Positions 44,395-53,196 of a stretch of DNA of 64,000 nucleotides are shown in pieces (position 1 is the stretch's first letter; every line of letters begins with the position of its first letter). The DNA is from Anaerolineales bacterium (lineage in GTDB: Bacteria; Chloroflexota; Anaerolineae; Anaerolineales; Villigracilaceae). Position numbers and translations under genes: made by a program. Below the pieces are notes generated by a model. That model had not been told where the DNA came from and made no database searches. It worked only from the letters and a program-made list of their open reading frames with translations. The stretch is taken from positions 1-64,000 of the forward strand of contig JAGVAO010000061.1 of assembly GCA_020060235.1 (NCBI GenBank), read 5' to 3'.

Positions 44395-45387
44395 ATGACC
44401 GAACCCGCCCTCATCCTCGTTACCGGCGCGACCGGCAAAGTGGGACAAAACTTCATTGCCCGCCTGCTGGCTGACCCGGCTTTCGACCACTTCAGCGTGC
44501 GCGCCCTGTGCCATAAGCGCGCCTTCCCGGCTCACCCGCGGGTCGAGAGCGTTTTCGGCTCCATCGAACACCGCGACGTTGTCGAAACCGCCATGCAGGG
44601 CGTTAGCCATGTTTTACACCTCGCCACAGTCAAAGAAACGCCCGAACAAATCATGGATGTGGCCGTCAAGGGACTATTCTGGCTACTCGAAGCCTGCCGC
44701 ACCAGCCCGACCTTCCGCCAGTTCATCATGGTCGGCGGCGATGCGGGTATGGGGCATTTCGTCTATCCCCACCCCATCCCCGTCACCGAAACCCAGAAAC
44801 ACTCGGCCTACCCTGGCTGTTACGCCCTCTCCAAAGTGCTCGAAGAAGTCATGCTTGAGCAGTATTACATTCAATACGACCTGAACGGCTGCTGCCTGCG
44901 CGCGCCCTGGATTATGGAAAAGGACGATTTCAAATTCCAACTCTCGTTTGGCGAGGACGTTTTTGGCGGCCCCCGCTGGCGGGATTTGGTCGACGCCGAA
45001 GCGGCGGATGCCTACATCCGGGCCGGGGCCATACCGGTCATGCTCGACCCGGCGCTGGCTCCCGTTAAACGGAATTTTGTCCACGTCCATGATTTAGCCA
45101 GCGCCATCCTGGCCGCCCTCAACCACCCCAAAGCCCGCCAGCAACTCTTCAACATCTGCATGGACGAACCGGTCGATTACGGCGCAATGGGCGCTTACCT
45201 GCACGAAACGCGCGGTTTGCCCCTCGTCGAAATCCAGACCAAATACCACTCCACCTGGCTCGACAACACCAAAGCCAAATTCCTGCTCGGCTGGCGTCCC
45301 GAATACGACCTGAAGCGGATGATTGACGAGGCTTTCGACTACGTCCGCGCAGGCGACGACCCACGCAAAATCTGGTATCCGGGATAA
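44395..45387 (+). CDS. NAD-dependent epimerase/dehydratase (extended SDR)
   Basis: The 330 residues have TGATGKVGQNF (Rossmann TGxxGxxG), LHLATVKETPEQIMDVAVKG and the active-site pair in YPGCYALSKVLEE (Y-x3-K). The C-terminal part (LGWRPEYDLKRMIDEAFDYVR) is typical of nucleotide-sugar epimerase-like SDRs. A free-sugar or uronate dehydrogenase is possible given the pentose cluster. Specificity is not assignable. Confidence 0.85.
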   Translation: MTEPALILVTGATGKVGQNFIARLLADPAFDHFSVRALCHKRAFPAHPRVESVFGSIEHRDVVETAMQGVSHVLHLATVKETPEQIMDVAVKGLFWLLEACRTSPTFRQFIMVGGDAGMGHFVYPHPIPVTETQKHSAYPGCYALSKVLEEVMLEQYYIQYDLNGCCLRAPWIMEKDDFKFQLSFGEDVFGGPRWRDLVDAEAADAYIRAGAIPVMLDPALAPVKRNFVHVHDLASAILAALNHPKARQQLFNICMDEPVDYGAMGAYLHETRGLPLVEIQTKYHSTWLDNTKAKFLLGWRPEYDLKRMIDEAFDYVRAGDDPRKIWYPG

Positions 45388-45388
45388 G

Positions 45389-45462
45389 ACTGAGGGAAGA
45401 CCGAAGACGGAGGGCAAATGGAAACCCTCGGTCGTCCGTCAACCGTCCTCCGTCCCAAAAAG
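45389..45462. repeat. Iterated GACGGAGG-word inverted repeat
   Basis: GAGGGAAGACCGAAGACGG on one side and CCCTCGGTCGTCCGTC plus CCGTCCTCCGTCCC on the other can pair imperfectly. It occupies the gap before the kinase gene and ends just before its ribosome-binding site. Confidence 0.7.
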
Positions 45463-45471
45463 GAGATGAAC

Positions 45472-47076
45472 ATGAACCAAATCGACATCCAATACGCCAT
45501 CACCAGCGGGAAAACCACCCTGGGCATCGAACTCGGCTCGACACGCATCAAAGCGGTGCTGATTGCTGAAAACCATGTCCCCATCGCCTCCGGCAGCCAT
45601 GAGTGGGAAAACCTTTACGAAAACGGTGTCTGGACTTACCACCTGGGGGATGTCTGGGCGGGCTTGCAGGATGCCTTCCGCAGCCTGCGGGCCGATGTCA
45701 AAACCCGGTACGGCGTCCCGCTCCAAACCACCGGCGCAATCGGGTTCAGCGCCATGATGCATGGCTACATGGCCTTCGACAAGAATGGCGGCCTGCTAGT
45801 CCCCTTCCGCACCTGGCGCAACACCATCACCGGCCAGGCCGCCGAACAACTGACGCAATTATTCCAATTCAACATCCCGCAGCGCTGGAGCATCGCCCAT
45901 CTGTGCCAGGCCATCCTGAATGGCGAAACGCACATCAACGAAATTGACCACCTGACCACCCTGGCGGGCTATGTCCACTGGAAATTGACCGGCCAGAAAG
46001 TGCTTGGCGTGGGCGAGGCTTCGGGCATGTTCCCGATTGATAGTGCCACCAATGACTGGGACAAAGACAGGCTGGCCCTGTTTAACGCACAACTCGCGGA
46101 AAAGAACATCGCCTGGAAACTCGAAGACATCCTGCCAAAAGTCCTCGTTGCGGGTGAAAACGCCGGGACGCTGACCGCCGAAGGCGCGCAACTGCTCGAC
46201 CCGGTTGGCGAACTCAAAGCCGGGATTTCGCTCTGCCCCCCCGAGGGCGACGCCGGAACCGGCATGGTCGCCACCAACAGCGTCGCGGCTCGCACCGGCA
46301 ACGTCTCGGCTGGCACCTCGGTTTTCGCCATGATTGTGCTCGAAAAACCGCTTTCCAGGCTTTATCCCGAAATCGACATGGTCACCACCCCGACCGGCAA
46401 ACCGGTGGCGATGGTTCATTCCAACAACTGCACTTCCGACCTGAACGCCTGGGTGGGCCTGTTTGAAGAATTTACCCACGCCCTGGGGATGGAAGTCAGC
46501 CAGTCCACACTGTTCGAGACGCTCTACCAGCAGGCCCTCAAAGCCGACGCCGACGCGGGCGGGCTGCTGGCCTACAACTATGTATCGGGCGAGCACCTGA
46601 CCTACTTCGAGGAGGGCCGTCCGCTCTTTGTCCGCACGCCCGAAAGCCGCTTTACGCTGGCAAACTTCATGCGCGCGCACCTGTTCTCCTCGCTCGGCGC
46701 GCTGAAAATCGGCATGGACATTCTCTTCGAGCAGGAAAAAGTTGGACTCGACCAGATTCTCGGTCATGGCGGCTTTTTCAAGACGCCCCAAGTCGGCCAG
46801 AAGATGATGGCGGCAGCGCTGAACGTTCCCGTCTCGGTTATGTCCACCGCCGGGGAGGGCGGCGCGTGGGGCATGGCCCTGCTGGCCGCGTACCTGCTGA
46901 ACAAATCGGGCGGCGAATCTCTCGAAGCCTATCTCAACGAAAAAGTCTTTGCCGCTGAAAACCCCCTGACCATCGCCCCCGACGCTAATGATGTAGCCGG
47001 GTTTGCGGCCTTTATGGAACGCTACAAGCACGGCCTGGCGATAGAACGGGCGGCGGTGGAAGGGCTGAAAGCGTAA
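45472..47076 (+). CDS. FGGY-family carbohydrate kinase (probable L-ribulokinase role)
   Basis: This 534-residue protein starts at MNQIDIQY, with AAGGAG six bases upstream. It has the FGGY phosphate-1 motif [53 protein letters not shown] (adenosine region) and a C-terminal [20 protein letters not shown]. It differs from canonical AraB (no recognisable AraB N terminus) and is nearer xylulokinase-like FGGY proteins. Position directly before araD and araA, with no other kinase, makes phosphorylation of L-ribulose the likeliest reaction. Confidence 0.82.
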   Translation: MNQIDIQYAITSGKTTLGIELGSTRIKAVLIAENHVPIASGSHEWENLYENGVWTYHLGDVWAGLQDAFRSLRADVKTRYGVPLQTTGAIGFSAMMHGYMAFDKNGGLLVPFRTWRNTITGQAAEQLTQLFQFNIPQRWSIAHLCQAILNGETHINEIDHLTTLAGYVHWKLTGQKVLGVGEASGMFPIDSATNDWDKDRLALFNAQLAEKNIAWKLEDILPKVLVAGENAGTLTAEGAQLLDPVGELKAGISLCPPEGDAGTGMVATNSVAARTGNVSAGTSVFAMIVLEKPLSRLYPEIDMVTTPTGKPVAMVHSNNCTSDLNAWVGLFEEFTHALGMEVSQSTLFETLYQQALKADADAGGLLAYNYVSGEHLTYFEEGRPLFVRTPESRFTLANFMRAHLFSSLGALKIGMDILFEQEKVGLDQILGHGGFFKTPQVGQKMMAAALNVPVSVMSTAGEGGAWGMALLAAYLLNKSGGESLEAYLNEKVFAAENPLTIAPDANDVAGFAAFMERYKHGLAIERAAVEGLKA

Positions 47077-47079
47077 TTC

Positions 47080-47133
47080 GATAATTCGATACTCGAATAA
47101 AGAATTATCGAATTATCAAGTTATCGACTATCG
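47080..47133. repeat. Iterated ATTCGAT-word inverted repeat
   Basis: GATAATTCGATA (47080-47091) pairs exactly with TATCGAATTATC (47106-47117). Further related words follow up to the ribosome-binding site of araD. Confidence 0.75.
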
Positions 47134-47149
47134 CACTCCCGGAGAACCC

Positions 47150-47839
47150 ATGCTCGAACAACTCAAAGAACAAGTCTTTCTCGCCAACCTGCAACTCCCT
47201 AAACACGGCCTGGTCACGTTCACCTGGGGCAACGTCTCAGGGATTGACCGGGCCAAGGGATTGGTGGTCATCAAACCTTCGGGCGTTTCTTATGAGACGA
47301 TGAAAGCCGCCGATATGGTGGTGGTCGATTTGGCAAGCGGCAAGGTGGTGGAAGGTTCACTCAAGCCATCCTCCGATACCCCCACCCATCTCGAACTGTA
47401 TAAAGCCTTCCCCAACCTCGGCGGGATTGTGCATACCCATAGCCGCTGGGCGACCAGTTTTGCCCAGGCCGGGCGCGGAATCACGCCGCTTGGCACGACC
47501 CACGCCGATTATTTCTACGGCGAGATTCCCTGCACGCGCAAGATGACAACGGCTGAAATTCAGGGCGAATACGAAAAGGAAACCGGCGCGGTGATTATCG
47601 AGACCTTCCAGGACAAAGACCCCGATGCCATTCCTGCGGTGCTGGTGTACAGTCACGGCCCGTTTGCCTGGGGCAAAAGCCCGGACGACGCCGTCCACAA
47701 CGCGGTCGTGCTGGAGGAAGTCGCATTTATGAACTTCCACGCCCTGGCGCTCACGCCCGGCCTGCCACCGATGCAGCAGGAATTGCTCGATAAGCACTAT
47801 TTGCGCAAGCATGGCAAAAATGCCTATTATGGACAGTAA
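47150..47839 (+). CDS. araD: L-ribulose-5-phosphate 4-epimerase
   Basis: This 229-residue class II aldolase-fold protein has the start [25 protein letters not shown], the zinc ligands in [11 protein letters not shown] (His 94, His 96 region) and a third His in [27 protein letters not shown] and [14 protein letters not shown] are diagnostic of AraD. It converts L-ribulose 5-phosphate to D-xylulose 5-phosphate. GGAGAA precedes the ATG. Confidence 0.93.
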   Translation: MLEQLKEQVFLANLQLPKHGLVTFTWGNVSGIDRAKGLVVIKPSGVSYETMKAADMVVVDLASGKVVEGSLKPSSDTPTHLELYKAFPNLGGIVHTHSRWATSFAQAGRGITPLGTTHADYFYGEIPCTRKMTTAEIQGEYEKETGAVIIETFQDKDPDAIPAVLVYSHGPFAWGKSPDDAVHNAVVLEEVAFMNFHALALTPGLPPMQQELLDKHYLRKHGKNAYYGQ

Positions 47840-47841
47840 TC

Positions 47842-47942
47842 CAAAAACCCGTACACGGATTTACGGATAAACACGGATAGAGCATTAAAACTTTAAAAAA
47901 TCCGTGTTCATCCGTGTAATCCGTCAAATCCGTGTCCCAAAA
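47842..47942. repeat. Iterated ATCCGTGT-word inverted repeat
   Basis: The left arm is built of ACGGATTTACGGATAAACACGG, given here as words ACGGAT, and the right arm of ATCCGTGT/ATCCGTCA words (47907-47938). Together they form a long imperfect hairpin filling the araD-araA gap. It ends before the araA ribosome-binding site AAAAAGGAG. Confidence 0.75.
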
Positions 47943-47959
47943 GAAAAAGGAGACCCTCA

Positions 47960-49471
47960 ATGATTGACTTAACCCAATATGAAATCTGGTTTGTAACCGG
48001 CAGCCAACACCTGTACGGCCCCAGGACGCTGGAACAGGTGGCCGCCAACTCGCGCGAAGTCGCAGCGGCGCTGGACGCATCGGCAGAAATGCCGGTCAAC
48101 GTGGTTTTCAAACCGGTTGTTACCACACCGGAGGCTATCCGGGAATTGTGCCTGGCGGCCAACTCGGCCAAAAACTGCATCGGCCTCATCACCTGGATGC
48201 ACACCTTCTCGCCCGCCAAGATGTGGATTTCCGGCCTGTCCCTGCTCAAAAAGCCGTTTGCCCACTTGCACACCCAGTACAACCGTGAAATCCCCTGGGC
48301 CGACATCGATATGGACTTCATGAACCTGAACCAGGCCGCGCACGGCGACCGCGAGTTCGGATTCATCGGTTCGCGCCTGCGCCTCGAGCGCAAGGTCGTC
48401 GTCGGTCACTGGCAGGATGCCGAAGTCCAGCGCGAACTGGGCGTTTGGGCGCGGGCCGCCGCCGCCTGGGCCGACTGGCAGGGCGCAAAGGTCGCCCGCT
48501 TCGGCGATAACATGCGCGATGTGGCCGTCACCGAGGGCGATAAAGTCCAGGCCCAAATCCAGTTCGGGTATAGCGTCTACGGCTACGGCGTGGGCGACCT
48601 GGCCAACGCCGTCAACGAAGCCTCCGAAACAGAAATCCAGCAGACGATGCAGGCCTATCTCGACGAGTACGAGGTTGCCCCGGTCCTACGTCCCGGCGGT
48701 GAGCGCAATACTTCCCTGCGGGAAGGCGCGCGCATCGAGGTCGGGATGCGCAACTTCCTGACGGCGGGCAACTTCAAGGCCTTCACCACCACCTTCGAAG
48801 ATTTGCACGGGCTGGCGCAGCTGCCCGGCCTGGCCGTCCAGCGATTGATGCGCGACGGCTACGGATTCGGCGCGGAAGGCGACTGGAAAACCTCGGCCCT
48901 CGTCCGCGCGATGAAGGTCATGGCGTCCGGGCTGGAAGGCGGCGTCTCGTTCATGGAAGATTACACCTACCACTTCAGCGCGAGCGGGGACAAAGTTCTC
49001 GGCGCGCACATGCTCGAAATCTGCCAGTCGATTGCCAAATCCGGCGCGAAGCCCAAACTGGACATCCTGCCGCTCTCGATTGGCGGCAAAGCCGACCCGG
49101 TGCGTCTCATCTTCGACGCCAACACCGGCCCGGCCATCGGCGCGTCCATCATGGACATGGGCCAGCGCTTCCGCATGGTTGCCAACGTGGTCGATGTCGT
49201 CCCGACCGACGAACCGCTGCCCAAACTGCCGGTCGCCCGCGCCCTGTGGCTGCCGCGCCCAAACCTGAAAACCGCCGCCGCTGCCTGGATTTTCGCCGGC
49301 GGCGCGCACCACACCAGTTTCAGTTATGTCGTAACCGCCGAGCACCTGCGCGATTTTGCTTCGATGGCCGGAATTGAATTCCTGCTCATCGACGAGAAGA
49401 CCGAAATCGAGGCATTCAAGGACAAACTGCGCTGGAACGACCTGTATTTCCACTTCAGCAAAGGGCTATAG
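47960..49471 (+). CDS. araA: L-arabinose isomerase
   Basis: These 503 residues match AraA (the E. coli enzyme is 500): [14 protein letters not shown] at the N terminus, [23 protein letters not shown]-like [14 protein letters not shown], catalytic Glu/His in [10 protein letters not shown] and [12 protein letters not shown], and the final metal His in [11 protein letters not shown]. It isomerises L-arabinose to L-ribulose. Strong evidence for the pathway assignment of the cluster. Confidence 0.96.
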   Translation: MIDLTQYEIWFVTGSQHLYGPRTLEQVAANSREVAAALDASAEMPVNVVFKPVVTTPEAIRELCLAANSAKNCIGLITWMHTFSPAKMWISGLSLLKKPFAHLHTQYNREIPWADIDMDFMNLNQAAHGDREFGFIGSRLRLERKVVVGHWQDAEVQRELGVWARAAAAWADWQGAKVARFGDNMRDVAVTEGDKVQAQIQFGYSVYGYGVGDLANAVNEASETEIQQTMQAYLDEYEVAPVLRPGGERNTSLREGARIEVGMRNFLTAGNFKAFTTTFEDLHGLAQLPGLAVQRLMRDGYGFGAEGDWKTSALVRAMKVMASGLEGGVSFMEDYTYHFSASGDKVLGAHMLEICQSIAKSGAKPKLDILPLSIGGKADPVRLIFDANTGPAIGASIMDMGQRFRMVANVVDVVPTDEPLPKLPVARALWLPRPNLKTAAAAWIFAGGAHHTSFSYVVTAEHLRDFASMAGIEFLLIDEKTEIEAFKDKLRWNDLYFHFSKGL

Positions 49472-49482
49472 TGAGCCTCACA

Positions 49483-49520
49483 AAAAGCGGGATGATGGCA
49501 ATCGCCACCATCCCGCTTTT
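49483..49520. terminator. Bidirectional terminator between araA and ssb
   Basis: AAAAGCGGGATGATGG pairs with CCACCATCCCGCTTTT (one mismatch, 6-base loop), with T-rich sequence on both sides. Its upper stem CGGGATGATGGCAAT resembles that of the pepF terminator. Confidence 0.88.
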
Positions 49521-49533
49521 ATTTTGTAATTGC

Positions 49534-49914
49534 TCAGGCCTCATACTCCCCGGCGTCTTCATCCACTTCCATCACCGGTTCATCGGCAGGTTTGCGGTCG
49601 AGCATTTGCATTTGCAAGGCCACAACCTTGGTGAAGTATTTGGTTTCACCTTTTTCGTCATATTTATCGGTCTTCAATCGGCCCTCTATGTACACCAGAG
49701 AACCTTTGTGCAAGTACTTCTCGCAAATCTCGCCCAGCCCGCCCCAGGCCTCGATGTTGACCCATTCGGTATATTCCTTGGTCTCACCGGCGGTCTTCCA
49801 ACGCTGGGTCACTGCCAGGCTAAAAGTTGTCACCTTCTTGCCCGTTGGCGTGTAGCGGCTCTCAGGGTCTTTACCCAGGTAGCCCATCAATTGAACGCGA
49901 TTAAGTGCTGGCAT
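49534..49914 (-). CDS. ssb: Single-stranded DNA-binding protein
   Basis: This 126-residue protein starts at MPALNRVQLMGYLGKDPESRYTPTGKKV, with GGAGGAAGCC before the ATG. A single OB fold (to about residue 100: WVNIEAWGGLGEICEKYLHKGSLVYIEGRLKT) and a short acidic tail lacking the usual DDDIPF tip (ends DAGEYEA) are seen. It may be an accessory SSB. No rpsF/rpsR neighbours are present, unlike the common ssb locus. Confidence 0.88.
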   Translation of the reverse strand: MPALNRVQLMGYLGKDPESRYTPTGKKVTTFSLAVTQRWKTAGETKEYTEWVNIEAWGGLGEICEKYLHKGSLVYIEGRLKTDKYDEKGETKYFTKVVALQMQMLDRKPADEPVMEVDEDAGEYEA

Positions 49915-50069
49915 GGCTTCCTCCCGAACGAAAAAGAATTTGTACCCGTTTCGGGTAAAATCGTGCTTTTTCTCAGGGCAGGAACGCACAACTTTCACCC
50001 GCAGGCATTATATAAATAGTGTAGGGAGAAAGAAGAAAATGTCAAGCACTTTTTTTCACAACTCTTCCA

Positions 50070-50966
50070 CTATCCCAGTGCCAGGCGTTCCACCAACCCG
50101 GTCACCCCGGCCTCATCGCAGGGACAGGACTCCACCCGGTGCAATTCCCAATGCTCGACATGGGTCAGGGAATCTCCCGGCGCAAGCAGGCTGACAGGCC
50201 CCAGGGTTTCCAATTCAATGAATTGCTGGTTGCAATAACACTCGCTCGAACTGCCAAAATCATAATAATGGGCGCCGGGCCGGTATGCGGCGCGCTTGAC
50301 AAACAAGACACCCTGGTTCCAATAAGCCAGCCAGCCGCGCGGATTTGGGAAGCCAACTTTGAAAGGCGATTTCAGGTTGGCAGAAAGCAAAATGTGCCGC
50401 CGCTCCCAGGCCAGGTTGGGGTCCGACATATCCGTATAGGGCCAAATCGCAAGGCTGCGATTTGGCAGCAGGCCGGTTTCCTCGTCCGCCTGCGGCAGGA
50501 TGGCCATCCCCCCGGTCTTGAGTTGGGTAATCGCCCAGGGAGCGCACTCGACCGGCCACAATCCGCGGTTGGTCAGCGTATGGGTGACAACCAGGCGTGG
50601 TGCGCCCGCTTCCAATTCGATTCGGATAATTTTCTCGATGCCCGTCTCAGTCTCAAGCGCTTGGCGTACGACAAGCCCCCCCGGCAGCGGCTCGATTTCG
50701 ACCTGGGCATCATCCACCACATACGTGCGCGGCATATGCTCCGGCGCATGCCACAAGCGGTGCCCGCCAATAAAATGATAGAGCCTGCCATCGGGGCGCT
50801 CAGCCACCGCGTCAGGATGCTCGGCAAACAAATTCTCCCCGCCCTCGAAACGCAACGAAAGGATGCGCGGCCCGACAGAACAAGTCACCAGCAGTTCGAC
50901 CTGCTCATTTGCCAGCCTGGCACAATCGTAGCCAGCATAGTTCACAAAATCGTGTTTTGCATTCAT
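50070..50966 (-). CDS. Galactose-mutarotase-fold protein, DUF4380-like
   Basis: The 298 residues follow the beta-sandwich pattern of mutarotase-like proteins: VGPRILSLRFEGGENLFAEHP at the start, GGHRLWHAPEHMPRTYVVDD, VVTHTLTNRGLWPVECAPWAIT and a final SLTHVEHWELHRV. It likely interconverts anomers or binds a sugar, in line with its position divergent from lacI-2 behind operator O3. The canonical aldose-1-epimerase catalytic His/Glu pair cannot be confirmed by eye. Confidence 0.7.
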   Translation of the reverse strand: MNAKHDFVNYAGYDCARLANEQVELLVTCSVGPRILSLRFEGGENLFAEHPDAVAERPDGRLYHFIGGHRLWHAPEHMPRTYVVDDAQVEIEPLPGGLVVRQALETETGIEKIIRIELEAGAPRLVVTHTLTNRGLWPVECAPWAITQLKTGGMAILPQADEETGLLPNRSLAIWPYTDMSDPNLAWERRHILLSANLKSPFKVGFPNPRGWLAYWNQGVLFVKRAAYRPGAHYYDFGSSSECYCNQQFIELETLGPVSLLAPGDSLTHVEHWELHRVESCPCDEAGVTGLVERLALG

Positions 50967-51027
50967 AATCCTCCAAAAAAATTATTCCAGCCAGGTTTTT
51001 GAAAGCAACGCCGCCATATTCGCCACT

Positions 51028-51051
51028 GGTATCGTTGCCGTTATCGCTAAC
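51028..51051. promoter_or_regulatory. Tandem LacI-type operator O3
   Basis: On the minus strand it reads GTTAGCGATAAC followed directly by GGCAACGATACC, each with a central CG. It lies in the divergent region between the mutarotase-like gene and lacI-2. Confidence 0.72.
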
Positions 51052-51069
51052 GAAGTATTGTAACAAAGG

Positions 51070-51075
51070 TATAAT
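51070..51075 (+). promoter_or_regulatory. lacI-2 -10 element
   Basis: TATAAT sits in TAACAAAGGTATAATA, a 16-base context shared exactly with the lacI-1 promoter. The -35 position (CTAACG) falls in the operator and is a poor match. Confidence 0.6.
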
Positions 51076-51112
51076 AAAAATTACAAGACAAAACCGCCCC
51101 CAGGAATCGATT

Positions 51113-52135
51113 ATGGCGAAACAACACATCCACAAAGTGACAATCAAAGACGTTGCCCGCGTGTGCAACGTTTCAACCCAGACCATCTCACGGGTCATCA
51201 ACAAACGGTCCGACGTCTCCCCCGAAACCCGCCAACTGGTCGAAAAAGCCGTCGCCGAAATGGGCTACCGCCCCTCCGCCCTGGCGCGCAGCCTGGTGCA
51301 GCAGCGCAGTTACACCCTGGGCGTCATCCTGGCCGGGCTGAAATATGTAGGTATTTCACAAACCCTGAACGGCATTAATGAACGCTGCGAATCCTCGCAA
51401 TATGCCCTGTTCATTAAAGAATTGCCGCGCTTCGATACGCCCGATATTGTGCCGGTCATCGAGGCGCTCATGGAACGGCATGTTGAAGGCATCATCTTCG
51501 CCGCGCCTGAAATCAACGAAAACGTAAAACTTGTCCAGTCACAACTGCCCTCCTTTTGCCCGCCCATCGTCTTCCTAAAAAGCAGCCCCAATCCCAACTA
51601 CACCAGCATCACCGTCGATAACTACGGCGGCGCGCGCAAAGCCGTCGAACACCTGCTCGCCAGCGGCAGGAAACATATCGGCCTGGTCAGCGGCCCGCCA
51701 GAATCGCTCGAAGCCCGCCAGCGTAAACAAGGCTGGCAAGATGCGCTCAAAGACGCCAGCCTGCCCGCCAGCCCCGAAAAACAGGCAATCGGCAACTGGT
51801 CTTCGGCCAGCGGCGCATCGGCCTTCGCAGAACTCGTTCAAAAATACCCGGCCATGAACGCGGCCTTCATCAGCAACGACCAGATGGCCCTCGGCGCGCT
51901 GCACTACTGCCACGCCAACAGCACCCGCGTACCTGAAGACATCGCCATTGTCGGCTTTGACAACCTGGCCGAATCGGCTTACTTTCACCCCTCCCTGACC
52001 ACCGTCATCAACCCCCTGCGCGAACTGGGCATCCTGGCAGTCGAAACCCTGCTGGCCCAAATCAACGGCGAGGCCCAGCCGGGGCGTGTCATTTCCCTGC
52101 CGACCGAATTGCTGGTACGCGCCAGCGCGCCCTGA
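51113..52135 (+). CDS. LacI-family transcriptional regulator 2
   Basis: This 340-residue paralogue of the regulator at 41519-42541 starts at MAKQHIHKVTIKDVARVCNVSTQTISRVINK. The HTH recognition helix is identical and the effector domain is very similar, with substitutions clustered in the ligand-domain middle (about 185-215). Promoter and operator flanks are also related, so the duplication included regulatory DNA. It probably binds the same tandem sites with a different or overlapping effector. Its stop is three bases before the next ATG. Confidence 0.92.
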   Translation: MAKQHIHKVTIKDVARVCNVSTQTISRVINKRSDVSPETRQLVEKAVAEMGYRPSALARSLVQQRSYTLGVILAGLKYVGISQTLNGINERCESSQYALFIKELPRFDTPDIVPVIEALMERHVEGIIFAAPEINENVKLVQSQLPSFCPPIVFLKSSPNPNYTSITVDNYGGARKAVEHLLASGRKHIGLVSGPPESLEARQRKQGWQDALKDASLPASPEKQAIGNWSSASGASAFAELVQKYPAMNAAFISNDQMALGALHYCHANSTRVPEDIAIVGFDNLAESAYFHPSLTTVINPLRELGILAVETLLAQINGEAQPGRVISLPTELLVRASAP

Positions 52136-52138
52136 CCG

Positions 52139-53176
52139 ATGCAAAAAAAACTTCTCTCCCTGCTGCGCCTGGGGATAGCGCTAAGCCTGCTCAGCGGCTG
52201 CGGCCTTTACCCCGCCTCCCGGCCTGATACTGCCCCGCAGCCTGCTCCCACAACGCCCTCCCCCGAAATTGCTCCCACTTCGACGCTTGGGCCTACATCC
52301 ACGCCCGCCGCCACGCCGACCAACACCCCGACAGCGACTCCAACCGAAATGCCCCGCCCACGCCGTGTGCTGATACTCAGCATCGACGGCCTGCGCCCCG
52401 ACGCCATTTTTATGGCCCCCATGCCCAACCTGCTGGCGCTGATGGAATCTGGCGCTTATTCGCTCAACGCCCAGGCGGTTTTCCCCAGCGCAACCCTTCC
52501 CAACCACGCCTCCATGCTCACCGGTCAATGCCCGGCCAAACACGGCGTTAATTGGAACGATTACATCCCCATGATGGGCTATGCCGAAGGTCAATCGCTC
52601 TTCAGCCTGGCAAAAGACGCCAAACTGCGCACCATTATGGTTGTGGGCAAAGAAAAACTGCGCCAGGTGACTCCCCCTGAGACGACAGACGTGTACCGCT
52701 ACATTCCCGACCGCGACCTGGTCATCGCCGCCGAAATCATCCCCGAACTGCAAAAAGGCTTTGACCTGGCTTTCATCCACTTCCCGACCACCGACTGGAT
52801 GGGGCATCTTTACGGCTGGCTTTCCCCAGAGCAATTCAGCGTCCTGCGCCGCGCCGACGAAGCCCTCGGCAATATCCTGGCCGCCCTTGAAGAATCCGGC
52901 CTGCGTAAAGACACCCTGCTCATCATCTCAGCCGACCATGGCGGGCGTGAGCGCTCGCACGGTTCGCGCCACCCTGAAGAGATGACCATTCCGTGGGTCA
53001 TTCATGGGCCGGGCATTACGCCAGGACAGTTGGGTGTGTCCATTCACACCACCGACACCGCCGCCACCGCAGCCTGGGCGCTCAACCTGTCCATCCCGCC
53101 GGAGTGGGACGGCTACCCCGCGCGCGAGGCCTTCGGTGCGCTGCCAGCCCCACGCACCGACCCGCGCTGTCCGTAG
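52139..53176 (+). CDS. Type I phosphodiesterase/nucleotide pyrophosphatase-like lipoprotein
   Basis: The 345 residues have signal lipobox LLSGCG, then a Pro/Thr-rich linker (52250-52340). The alkaline-phosphatase-superfamily domain has LILSIDGLRPDAI, the nucleophile Thr in FPSATLPNHASMLTG, and metal ligands in HFPTTDWMGHLYG and ISADHGGRERSHGS. Such NPP-like enzymes hydrolyse nucleotides or phosphodiesters outside the cell. It starts three bases after lacI-2, so it may be co-transcribed, though no sugar link is obvious. Confidence 0.87.
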   Translation: MQKKLLSLLRLGIALSLLSGCGLYPASRPDTAPQPAPTTPSPEIAPTSTLGPTSTPAATPTNTPTATPTEMPRPRRVLILSIDGLRPDAIFMAPMPNLLALMESGAYSLNAQAVFPSATLPNHASMLTGQCPAKHGVNWNDYIPMMGYAEGQSLFSLAKDAKLRTIMVVGKEKLRQVTPPETTDVYRYIPDRDLVIAAEIIPELQKGFDLAFIHFPTTDWMGHLYGWLSPEQFSVLRRADEALGNILAALEESGLRKDTLLIISADHGGRERSHGSRHPEEMTIPWVIHGPGITPGQLGVSIHTTDTAATAAWALNLSIPPEWDGYPAREAFGALPAPRTDPRCP

Positions 53177-53196
53177 AAAGAGCAGGATGAACTACC

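Noticed and set aside
47117-47128. A fourth LacI operator (GTTATCGACTAT) before araD
   Set aside because: It is a single imperfect site inside an iterated ATTCGAT repeat and is better explained as part of that repeat.
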